From positions 1-22,645 of IMG/VR virus record IMGVR_UViG_3300028388_002840: a stretch of 22,645 nt of DNA; one strand, 5' to 3'. Made by a program: the position numbers and the translations under genes. The notes under the pieces were generated by a model. That model was not told where the DNA came from, searched no databases, and worked only from the letters and a program-made list of their open reading frames with translations. Source of the stretch: a virus. Below, in pieces: positions 15,075 to 20,903 of the stretch; positions within the stretch are counted from its first letter, which is position 1; each line of letters begins with the position of its first letter.

Positions 15075-15595
15075 AGGTCAAACTTCCTTTGCATTTCCTC
15101 AATCAGTGTCTTGCTGAACAGCATCCACTTGGTAGCCTTTCCGTCATAGTCCCGAAGCTGCACCGATATAGGCTTGGAGGTGTCAAGGGGCGCAAGCTGC
15201 TCCCGAACGTACTTGCGGTCAGAATCCAGTTTGGGCTCATGCATCGTTAAGTGCGTGTTATCGGACAGTACCTTATGCACGCTCTTGTCTTTGGGGTATG
15301 GACACAGGCTTCCTTTCAACCTCTCAAAGCTGGGAAGGTACGGGGTCGTGTCTATCGTTTCACTGCTGCCCATAGTTTTTGACGGGGTGCGCATCCTGTA
15401 CGTGTCAAAGCGGTACGGAACTTCACCCCACTGCACGCACACGTGCTTTCCTCCGTACAGCACAATGAGGAACGTGGTCAGTTCCCGGTTGCGCAGCACT
15501 GTGGCCCCGTCGAGGGTAAATTTGTCTGCCAACTCCAATAGGTCGGCATGGACTTTCTTTCTTCTGCCAAGGTAGGCTTCTGCTTGTGTGTTCAT
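15071..15595 (-). CDS. Unknown protein (174 aa)
   Basis: A 174-residue protein with ATGA overlaps at both ends. It starts MNTQAEAYLGRRKKVHADLL, followed by a beta-containing part (TTFLIVLYGGKHVCVQWGEV, YRFDTYRMRTPSKTMGSS), a Pro/Tyr/Lys-rich middle (TPYLPSFERLKGSLCPYPKD) and a C-terminal part with ISVQLRDYDGKATKWMLFSKTLIEEM. It has no membrane segment and no known catalytic motif. The length, codon use and intact overlaps support a real gene, but no family was recognised. Lying between a regulator and a methyltransferase, it may act with the methyltransferase on phage DNA; this is a guess from position only. Confidence 0.78.
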   Translation of the reverse strand: MNTQAEAYLGRRKKVHADLLELADKFTLDGATVLRNRELTTFLIVLYGGKHVCVQWGEVPYRFDTYRMRTPSKTMGSSETIDTTPYLPSFERLKGSLCPYPKDKSVHKVLSDNTHLTMHEPKLDSDRKYVREQLAPLDTSKPISVQLRDYDGKATKWMLFSKTLIEEMQRKFDL

Positions 15596-16011
15596 AGCTT
15601 GTTTGCAAAAAGGTTCAACTGTCCCTGCACGCCTTTGCGCAGGTCTTCTGCGATCAGTTCACGGAATTGCTCAAAACCCCGTTTCTTCCACTGCTCGTAA
15701 TTCTCCCGGAGCCTTTCAAGGCGCAACCTGTTCTGCACCTCCGGGTCAGGTACAAAAGCGTAAAGGTTCACCTCTTGTTTGGCGACATAGGTTCGCCCCA
15801 CTGCACGCACCAGCCCTTCTTCCTGCAGTTCCGACAGCCGTGCCGAACAGGTGTTCTGATGCAGCCCAAGTGTTTTGCGTATGCTGTACTCGGATAAAGG
15901 GTGCGGGGTTTCCATTAGTAGCTGCAGGATGCGCAGCGTGTGTGTCAATCGCTTGCCACTGGCAAGGTACTTCTTCAACGCAAGTACGGACGTTTCTCGG
16001 CTTCTGTTCAT
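15592..16011 (-). CDS. Winged helix-turn-helix regulator
   Basis: A 139-residue protein. ATG at 16011 is chosen because it overlaps the stop of the previous gene (ATGA), like the rest of the chain; ATGs at 16038 and 16086 would reach far into that gene. Residues 21-36 are a helix (RLTHTLRILQLLMETP), followed by a helix-turn-helix at about 39-66 (LSEYSIRKTLGLHQNTCSARLSELQEEG) and a wing (LVRAVGRTYVAKQEVNLYAFVP, 67-88). The C-terminal half is a charged helix (LRLERLRENYEQWKKRGFEQ) that could dimerise, then DLRKGVQGQLNLFANKL. The fold is like small MarR/ArsR-type or phage replication-type winged helices. It probably regulates the local operon; the target is unknown. Confidence 0.82.
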   Translation of the reverse strand: MNRSRETSVLALKKYLASGKRLTHTLRILQLLMETPHPLSEYSIRKTLGLHQNTCSARLSELQEEGLVRAVGRTYVAKQEVNLYAFVPDPEVQNRLRLERLRENYEQWKKRGFEQFRELIAEDLRKGVQGQLNLFANKL

Positions 16012-16229
16012 TTGATTCTGCCATTTAGTGGATTGCATGATGTGATAACTACCGAGCCAGCTTTCAGCTTGCGCCCGTTTGTACACTGCACGTCCTGCTG
16101 CAGCGTTTCAGTTCTACGGCCATAATACCCCATCCGTTCTCTGTCGGGTTTGGGAATCAGGACTGTGCCTATGAATTTTTGTTTGTGGTAGTACTCTATG
16201 AAGTACCCAAGGGTTTCAAATTGCGTCAT
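16008..16229 (-). CDS. Small unknown protein (73 aa), first gene of accessory chain
   Basis: A 73-residue protein starting with ATG at 16229 after an AATTCACACAC leader. Sequence features: MTQFETLGYFIEYYHKQKFI, GTVLIPKPDRERMGYYGRRTETLQQDV, and a C-terminal QCTNGRKLKAGSVVITSCNPLNGRI with two cysteines. It is basic and probably a compact alpha-beta fold. It is the first gene after the terminator that closes the head/tail-tube block, and its stop overlaps the regulator start, so it heads the ATGA-linked chain. No known family recognised. The NGRKLKAGS...CNPLNGRI end looks structured and should be useful for a profile search. Confidence 0.72.
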   Translation of the reverse strand: MTQFETLGYFIEYYHKQKFIGTVLIPKPDRERMGYYGRRTETLQQDVQCTNGRKLKAGSVVITSCNPLNGRIK

Positions 16230-16250
16230 GTGTGTGAATTATGATTGGGG

Positions 16251-16282
16251 TAAATGTAATGAAATTGCAGTAATAAAAAAAG
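16251..16282 (-). promoter_or_regulatory. Weak candidate promoter before accessory chain
   Basis: TACATTTA (16258-16251 on the minus strand) is one base from the Bacteroidota TAnnTTTG box, with a T-rich stretch in place of the upstream TTTG about 19 bases before it. It lies between the terminator and the first gene of the chain. The match is weak. Confidence 0.25.
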
Positions 16283-16304
16283 CCACCCCGATAAGTGGAG
16301 TGGC
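16275..16304 (-). terminator. Rho-independent terminator after major tail protein
   Basis: Minus-strand stem GCCACTCC (16304-16297) pairs with GGGGTGGC (16289-16282), one U-G pair, 7-base loop, followed by seven Ts (16281-16275). An AAAA stretch upstream could extend the stem into the T run. Confidence 0.9.
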
Positions 16305-16330
16305 CTTTTCGCTATGAAATTGAGGACTTA

Positions 16331-16849
16331 CTACACTGCGACCTTCGCAATAGAGTAAGGCGGGCCTTTCACATCCAAAGCCGATACCGGGGTGTTCGCA
16401 GTCGCATTGACCTGAACAGCCATCAGCGCATTCTTCGTGATCGAACCTTCGTGCCGTGCAGATACACGTGCGTAAGGCATTTCGATGGTGAAGTAGAATC
16501 CGTCAATCTCTTTCGAGGTAATACGGATGGACAGATACTTGTCCGGCACTGTTTCCGGTGCGTCGTAGACATTGGCAGCGTAGGATCCACCCAGCAGCAG
16601 CACTGCATCATCACCAAACACCTCATAGAGCCGGAAGCTCGCTGTGGTGGGTGTAGCTGCAGAAGCCAGTGTAAGGTAGGCATCCTCCTGTTCCGTCGGG
16701 ATGGTTTCCTCATTCGCTTCCGCTCCTGAGAAAGACAGGCTGTTCAGTTCAACTGCCGTAAAGGTAGTCAAACTGGTTCCCATCACTCCGTCCCCCGGTG
16801 CTCCAATCTCAACTTTGGCAACGCCCAGAATATTATCATTCTTAGCCAT
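16331..16849 (-). CDS. Major tail tube protein
   Basis: A 172-residue protein after four connector-type genes and before a terminator, the usual place of the siphophage tail-tube protein. It starts MAKNDNILGVAKVEIGAPGD and is largely beta: TFTAVELNSLSFSG, ASFRLYEVFGDDAVLLLGGSY, KYLSIRITSKEIDGFYFTIEMPYARVSARHEGS and a C-terminal ALDVKGPPYSIAKVAV. The size and the two-sheet pattern fit tail-tube folds, with a likely surface loop at EANEETIPTEQED. It would form hexameric rings around the tape measure. It is a short unit of its own, as expected for a highly expressed protein, with 12 bases between the previous stop and its ATG. Confidence 0.85.
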   Translation of the reverse strand: MAKNDNILGVAKVEIGAPGDGVMGTSLTTFTAVELNSLSFSGAEANEETIPTEQEDAYLTLASAATPTTASFRLYEVFGDDAVLLLGGSYAANVYDAPETVPDKYLSIRITSKEIDGFYFTIEMPYARVSARHEGSITKNALMAVQVNATANTPVSALDVKGPPYSIAKVAV

Positions 16850-16861
16850 AATCTCTGATTT

Positions 16862-17257
16862 TTACAGGGTTATACAATTTACTCTGATATTGTAGAAAAA
16901 CTTTCCGTGGTTTTCCTGATCCTTGAATACGCCCTTGTCGTCCAATACGTCCACATGGATAGTGGTACTGCCGATGGTATGCGTTGCATCGTCCAGTGCT
17001 GGCAGCACAAGGTCAAGGAGTTGCTTCATCCGTGCGTGGTTAGGCTGGTGATCGTCAAGACCCATGACATGTATATTCACGTTCAGCGTAGCCGATTGCA
17101 CGTAGCCACCGGGGTTTGCTATCACGTTGATAGATACATTTTCCAGCTGGTCTTTTGCAGGTTCCTCTCCAAGGTACATTCCCCCGGAAAGTTCCGCAAG
17201 AACCAAAGGCCTTACCGCTTGGTAAAGCGTGCTGGCTATGTCATAACTCGATTGCAC
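16862..17257 (-). CDS. Tail terminator / completion protein
   Basis: A 131-residue protein starting MQSSYDIASTLYQAVRPLVL and containing NVSINVIANPGGYVQSATLNVNIHVM, then a helical HARMKQLLDLVLPALDD and IHVDVLDDKGVFKDQE, ending in FFYNIRVNCITL. An N-terminal helix plus a beta sheet is the pattern of small tail-terminator proteins (lambda gpU / HK97 gp10-neighbour type), which cap the tail tube at its head-facing end. It starts 17 bases inside the end of the upstream gene and lies just before the tail-tube gene, the normal order. The identification depends on position and size more than on motifs. Confidence 0.7.
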   Translation of the reverse strand: MQSSYDIASTLYQAVRPLVLAELSGGMYLGEEPAKDQLENVSINVIANPGGYVQSATLNVNIHVMGLDDHQPNHARMKQLLDLVLPALDDATHTIGSTTIHVDVLDDKGVFKDQENHGKFFYNIRVNCITL

Positions 17258-17705
17258 TGAAAATCTGTTTAAATGTGTCTGTGGTAGGGGCTGACCCCTC
17301 GATCACATCATAACCACGTTTCGCTTCCACGTATGCTGCATACTCCATGCCTGCCACTCCAATCAATACCCATCCGGTAGTATATCGGGCAGCTATCTCG
17401 TCTGCGAATATCTTGGCACGTTTAACGCCACTCCTGCGGTCTGTTCCACGCCCAGCGACAGCGAAATTCTCCGTGACCAGCGCACCATCTTTGAGGATGA
17501 TGTACCCGATCGATGAACGGAGGTTCCCTGTGTGGTCTTGATAGTTCCCGGACGTGCGTGCATTATTGACAAATTCCTCCCCGATATATTGCAATACCTT
17601 CAAGGATTTTTCGTCTGCACGCTCCATCTTTTCACTAATCAAGCGTTCCACTTGCGTTGCGGAAAATAGCGCACGCAACCCGCCACCAAAGCCTAATGTA
17701 GCCAT
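17241..17705 (-). CDS. HK97 gp10-like neck / tail-completion protein
   Basis: A 154-residue protein resembling the HK97-gp10 family. It has an N-terminal helix with QVERLISEKMERADEKSLKV, then EEFVNNARTSGNYQDHTGNLRSSIG, a typical family stretch in which a helix leads to DxTGxLRxSIG. The second half contains AARYTTGWVLIGVAGMEYAAYVEAKRGYDVIEG, matching the common ending GxxYAxYVExxxGxxV. Members sit between the head-tail connectors and the tail terminator and help to join tail to head. The start overlaps the previous gene by 13 bases, and the stop overlaps the next gene by 17 bases. Confidence 0.88.
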   Translation of the reverse strand: MATLGFGGGLRALFSATQVERLISEKMERADEKSLKVLQYIGEEFVNNARTSGNYQDHTGNLRSSIGYIILKDGALVTENFAVAGRGTDRRSGVKRAKIFADEIAARYTTGWVLIGVAGMEYAAYVEAKRGYDVIEGSAPTTDTFKQIFSAIEL

Positions 17706-17989
17706 ATCTCGGTGTGGGTTTGGTACGGTACTATGTTCAGAACGTTGAAGGTTTTACCCTCCCACAGAATCTTGGCCTTATCGTCCTCCAAGAAACGAAA
17801 TAGCTTGCTCTGCTTCGTGTAGAAAATCGCTTTGTAATCAGTGGCACTTGTGCTTGACAGTTCCATTCGGCCCTGCAAGCTGCGCACTGGTACTGCTTTT
17901 GCGCTGTCCTTGCCAACAATACCCGTATCGGTCCCGGTCAGTTCCTCCGGGGCCACAATTTGAACTGTATGTGGGTACCGTTTTAGCAT
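17693..17989 (-). CDS. Head closure / head-tail adaptor protein
   Basis: A 98-residue protein starting MLKRYPHTVQIVAPEELTGTD. It is a small beta protein with LQGRMELSSTSATDYKAIFYTK, KLFRFLEDDKAKILWEGKTFNVLNIVPYQTHTEIWL. The WEGKTFNVLNI...HTEIWL ending is the form seen in head-closure proteins of the SPP1 gp16 / HK97 gp7 type, in which G-x-x-Y/F-x-V-x-x-I leads to a final strand. It is third in the connector series after the capsid and lies 2 bases from the preceding stop. It would plug the connector and accept the tail. The family match is by pattern. Confidence 0.72.
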   Translation of the reverse strand: MLKRYPHTVQIVAPEELTGTDTGIVGKDSAKAVPVRSLQGRMELSSTSATDYKAIFYTKQSKLFRFLEDDKAKILWEGKTFNVLNIVPYQTHTEIWLH

Positions 17990-17991
17990 CG

Positions 17992-18312
17992 CTACGATTT
18001 AGTGATGTTCAAGTCCAGCGTTCTACCTGATGCGTCCGATAGCCTATCGTCGTTGTATCGGTGGTAGATGCTTCTTGCCCTGCCCAGCAGCAAACTTGGA
18101 TTGTACTGCAGCGACAGCCCCCCTTCCTTAATGGCGGGAGAAGTTGCCAGCACTACGTACAAGTCGGCTGTGATCAGTTCAAGGCTCTCTAACCCCGATG
18201 CTGAATACTCGTCTGTACTCTCTACCCCCCGGCTCACAAACGCTGCCTGCACTGTTTCCAGTGGCAACGCTTGCAAGGCTGGGTTGGACTGTATGGCTTC
18301 AAGGAACGTCAT
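17992..18312 (-). CDS. Head-tail connector (gp6/gp15-like)
   Basis: A 106-residue mostly helical protein starting MTFLEAIQSNPALQALPLET. It continues as VQAAFVSRGVESTDEYSASGLESLELITADLYVVLATSPAIKEGGLSLQYNPSLLLGRARSIYHRYNDD. Alternating helices without enzyme motifs, directly after the capsid gene, fit the adaptor ring (HK97 gp6 / SPP1 gp15 group) that binds the portal. Its start lies 11 bases past the capsid stop. The exact family is uncertain; small adaptors in Bacteroidota phages diverge strongly. Confidence 0.68.
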   Translation of the reverse strand: MTFLEAIQSNPALQALPLETVQAAFVSRGVESTDEYSASGLESLELITADLYVVLATSPAIKEGGLSLQYNPSLLLGRARSIYHRYNDDRLSDASGRTLDLNITKS

Positions 18313-18323
18313 GCGTCAAAGGA

Positions 18324-19403
18324 TTAGGCCCACGTAGTGGCATTCTCCGTGTTCAGCAAGAACAGCCCTTTTGGGTTGTTAAGAACAGGGAAGGCCACAG
18401 TTTCGCCTTTCGTGAACACGCTGTACGGGTTCTGCTTGGCGTAACGGGTGATTCGTACAATATCCCGGTTGGCAGCAAGGGCCGCGGGGTCGGTGAACCC
18501 TGCAGCTTTTTCCTCTGCGGTCAGGGTGAACTGGGTTTTACCAGCCAGCTGACTTGACAAGAGGGCTACTTTTCCGGTGCTCCACGGCGAAACGATACTC
18601 TGCGTACCGTCTGCAGCTTCGATGGCAACGCTGGGGTCTACTACCGTAATGGCAGGCAGGCCTTGGTTGCCAAGGACTACGTTCAGCTGATCCACGGTGG
18701 GGTTCAGCAGCGCATTGGACAAGCCGATGATACCGGAGTACATGCCTTTTACTTCGTCGGAAGCGATCATGTTATCTACGGTTCCTTGGGCCATCACAAT
18801 ACGGTCAATCCTGAATCCGGCATCCCGGGCAGTTTTGACCATGAACTTCAAGTCCTTGATCGGGGTTGAGGTTGAAGCGTTGCTCCACACTCCCCCGGTG
18901 GTACCCTTCTTGTTCCCGGCAGGAACGTTGAAGGTGGTCTTAAACGTGATCCCGATGTTATCAGAATCAGTGGTTTCGCACACCCCTGTGGACAGGGCTT
19001 GCATCGCAAGCATCTCCAGTCGGGCGTGTACTCCGTAGTAGGCACGTGCTACGTCCCCGAAGATGATGTTGAAAATCTGATCTTCAAGGTTACGGGGGCT
19101 CATTGTGAGAGCGTACAGGTCATGCAGCTCTTTTTCCCCTACGGTATTCAGAAGCCCAATCTTCGGAATGCGGCCTGTTGCCAGTGCAGCATCCGGGCGG
19201 GCTTTGAGTTTCACAGAAGCGTTGTGCGCAACCACGTCCGCAGCTACGGTCATGTTTCCGCTCGCTTCCAAACTCTCCCACGAAAGGTTGGAGGTAAACT
19301 CCTCCGGGAACAGTGCCCGGTAACCCATCGTAGGCTCTTCGAGGCCACCCAAGAACACTTCCAGTGCCTTTTGGGTAACGTCTTCAAATCGCTTGATAGC
19401 CAT
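18324..19403 (-). CDS. Major capsid protein (lambda E-type)
   Basis: A 359-residue protein resembling the lambda gpE family (PF03864), with an HK97 fold. Typical parts are MGYRALFPEEF near the start, a segment RPDAALATGRIPKIGLLNTVGEKELHDL, FGDVARAYYGVHARLEMLAMQALSTG (helical spine), a domain with GFRIDRIVMAQGTVDNMIASDEVKG, and the C-terminal AFPVLNNPKGLFLLNT. It is close in length to gpE (about 341). It follows the decoration gene, as D then E in lambda. A hairpin lies in the 62-base gap upstream. It would form the icosahedral shell. Confidence 0.9.
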   Translation of the reverse strand: MAIKRFEDVTQKALEVFLGGLEEPTMGYRALFPEEFTSNLSWESLEASGNMTVAADVVAHNASVKLKARPDAALATGRIPKIGLLNTVGEKELHDLYALTMSPRNLEDQIFNIIFGDVARAYYGVHARLEMLAMQALSTGVCETTDSDNIGITFKTTFNVPAGNKKGTTGGVWSNASTSTPIKDLKFMVKTARDAGFRIDRIVMAQGTVDNMIASDEVKGMYSGIIGLSNALLNPTVDQLNVVLGNQGLPAITVVDPSVAIEAADGTQSIVSPWSTGKVALLSSQLAGKTQFTLTAEEKAAGFTDPAALAANRDIVRITRYAKQNPYSVFTKGETVAFPVLNNPKGLFLLNTENATTWA

Positions 19404-19423
19404 ATTGAAAAGGATTTATGGGT

Positions 19424-19453
19424 TGCAGGTCATTCGTGTTTTATCGACCTACA
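19424..19453 (-). other. Hairpin in the leader of the capsid gene
   Basis: Minus-strand TGTAGGTC (19453-19446) can pair with GACCTGCA (19431-19424), 8 pairs including one U-G, with a 14-base loop. There is no T run, so it is not a terminator. It lies between the decoration and capsid genes and could affect mRNA stability or processing. Confidence 0.4.
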
Positions 19454-19465
19454 GGTTCCCGGTTA

Positions 19466-19834
19466 TTATTGGAAAACAACGGCTCCCGCCACTGCGCCCT
19501 TTGCAGCAGCATCGAGTGCGAACGGCAGCTTGTCTTCGTTAATTACTCCTTGAACGCCAACTGCAGCGTAAGGTGCGTCCTTGTGCGTTTCCTCAACGAG
19601 GAAGCCGATGATCTTGGGACCATCAGCAACAAGGTTCGCAGCCAAAAGCGGCTTATAAGCACCCCCGTCAAGGATCACAGGGGTACCTTCAGGGATATAC
19701 CCTTCGTTGGCATCGTACTCAGTGGTAACTCCGGTCATATCCAATTCCCGGCCACCGGTCAAATCTGCATGGACTTTTTCCCAGACGTTTTTACGCCCGA
19801 TTTTAATGGAGTCCGAACCGATCATTTCAGCCAT
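19466..19834 (-). CDS. Capsid decoration protein (lambda gpD-like)
   Basis: A 122-residue protein directly before the major capsid gene. It reads MAEMIGSDSIKIGRKNVWEKV, then VHADLTGGRELDMTGVTTEYDANEG, YIPEGTPVILDGGAYKPLLAANLVADG, KIIGFLVEETHKDAPYAAVGVQGVINEDKLP. The pattern of a promised start value (PEGTPVILDGGAYKPL) followed by GFL and a VGVxGxxxxxxLP strand pair is that of lambda gpD-like decoration proteins, which trimerise on the shell and stabilise it. Position and fold pattern agree. It is small, Ala-rich at the C-terminus (ALDAAAKGAVAGAVVFQ) and without cysteine. Confidence 0.75.
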   Translation of the reverse strand: MAEMIGSDSIKIGRKNVWEKVHADLTGGRELDMTGVTTEYDANEGYIPEGTPVILDGGAYKPLLAANLVADGPKIIGFLVEETHKDAPYAAVGVQGVINEDKLPFALDAAAKGAVAGAVVFQ

Positions 19835-19926
19835 GATATACTGATTTTATGGTTTAACTTACTTTCACCTTTTTAGCAAAACTTGCCAAGGCTTTTTCTT
19901 CGGATTGCGACAATTCAGACGACTGA

Positions 19927-20490
19927 TTACGGCTTAATCTGATCTTCCAGCTTGGCTTCCCCGTCCAGCTTAATGCGACCCAGCCACTTGTCCTGCAGTG
20001 CAGGTGGTAGCTTGGATTGCTTCATTAGCTTTCGGGCCTGATCCAACTTGGTTTCCTGCTGCTTTTCGGCTTTGAGCGTTTTTATCTCATTGCGCATTTC
20101 CTGCAGCAAAGCCATCAGCGGATTGTCTTCGCCACCTTGGCCTTTAAGATCGTCGTCCCCGGTGTTCCCTCCGCTGGGTTCCCCGGAGCCACTGCCCAAG
20201 AGGTTTTTCTTGAACGTGGCAAACCCCTTCGACATTTTGCTGTCAAAGGCGCTTTGTGCCTTCTTCGACTTGTTGAGTAGGTCGTCAAACCCTTTCTCTT
20301 CCAAGTACCTTTCAAAGGCTTCGCTGCCTACAAATTCTTCGGGCGTAATCTGTGGAGCAGCAGGGGCAAGGCCATCAATAAAGTTTTGTACAGCCTCGTC
20401 GGTCATCCCCTCCATAGTTTCAACAAGGCCCTCGCTCAACCCCGCCTTCTTCAAAGCGTTTTTGAGTTTCGTTCTAAGTTCCTTTTTCAT
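19927..20490 (-). CDS. Capsid scaffolding protein
   Basis: A 187-residue, highly charged and Lys-rich protein between the HTH-like gene and the decoration gene. The start is MKKELRTKLKNALKKAGLSE. Residues about 30-95 are helical (EEFVGSEAFERYLEEKGFDDLL), followed by a Gly/Ser/Asp linker (GSGSGEPSGGNTGDDDLKGQ) and a coiled coil (LMALLQEMRNEIKTLKAEKQ). This composition and place fit an assembly scaffold of the phage head. The frame ends at TAA (19927). Downstream, the +1 frame remains open and would add ELSQSEEKALASFAKKVKVS, a basic helix like those with which scaffolds bind capsid. The 92-base gap to the next gene holds nothing else. Confidence 0.78.
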   Translation of the reverse strand: MKKELRTKLKNALKKAGLSEGLVETMEGMTDEAVQNFIDGLAPAAPQITPEEFVGSEAFERYLEEKGFDDLLNKSKKAQSAFDSKMSKGFATFKKNLLGSGSGEPSGGNTGDDDLKGQGGEDNPLMALLQEMRNEIKTLKAEKQQETKLDQARKLMKQSKLPPALQDKWLGRIKLDGEAKLEDQIKP

Positions 20491-20529
20491 TTGAAATAGA
20501 TTTATGATTCGGCTCTAAAGTAGGCAAAC

Positions 20530-20556
20530 AAAAAAGCCCCACCGCAAGGGCAGGGC
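20530..20556 (-). terminator. Rho-independent terminator before scaffold gene
   Basis: Minus-strand stem GCCCTGCC (20556-20549) pairs with GGTGGGGC (20543-20536), with one U-G and one G-U pair and a CTTGC loop. Six Ts (20535-20530) follow. It lies 23 bases past the stop at 20580 and before the scaffold start at 20490. Confidence 0.88.
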
Positions 20557-20579
20557 CAATGTTTTGCATAGTTGAAAAA

Positions 20580-20903
20580 TCAGCGGTAGTTGTACAAGAT
20601 GCTGTAAATGGTCGTTTCCGAAGCGAACACGAGTTTTGTAAGTTCCGCCACAACTTCCTGCTGATACCGCCCTTTGTTGCGCTCCACGTACCAGTGGATG
20701 AACAGCTTGCGCCACTCCAATACTTTGTCTTTCTTCTTAGGCATACGCTCTATTTCCTGCTGCAGCTTGTCTTGTCCGGCAAGCCACGTGTTGAACTTTT
20801 CGTGCATCTCTACGATGCGTGCCATTTCCACGAACAATTCTTCCGGGGTAAACTCCGGTTCGTAGCGTGCAATGTATTCCTCCGCACAGGCTATGAAGCT
20901 CAT
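20580..20903 (-). CDS. Small HTH-like protein in the head block (107 aa)
   Basis: A 107-residue helical protein starting with ATG at 20903, overlapping the MuF-like stop (ATGA). The N-terminal part is acidic (EEYIARYEPEFTPEELFVEMARIVEMHEKF), the middle has KLQQEIERMPKKKDKVLEWRKLFIHWYVER, and the end RYQQEVVAELTKLVFASETTIYSILYNY looks like a helix-turn-helix in which SETTIYSIL is the recognition helix. The pattern is similar to small DNA-binding proteins of Bacteroidota phages that sense a partner site. Its place after a structural gene is unusual. It might be a packaging or regulatory part. It is followed by a terminator. Confidence 0.72.
   Translation of the reverse strand: MSFIACAEEYIARYEPEFTPEELFVEMARIVEMHEKFNTWLAGQDKLQQEIERMPKKKDKVLEWRKLFIHWYVERNKGRYQQEVVAELTKLVFASETTIYSILYNYR

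Noticed and set aside
15592-16086. Regulator start at ATG 16086
   Set aside because: It would overlap the 73-aa gene by 79 bases; ATG 16011 gives the ATGA overlap seen throughout the chain.
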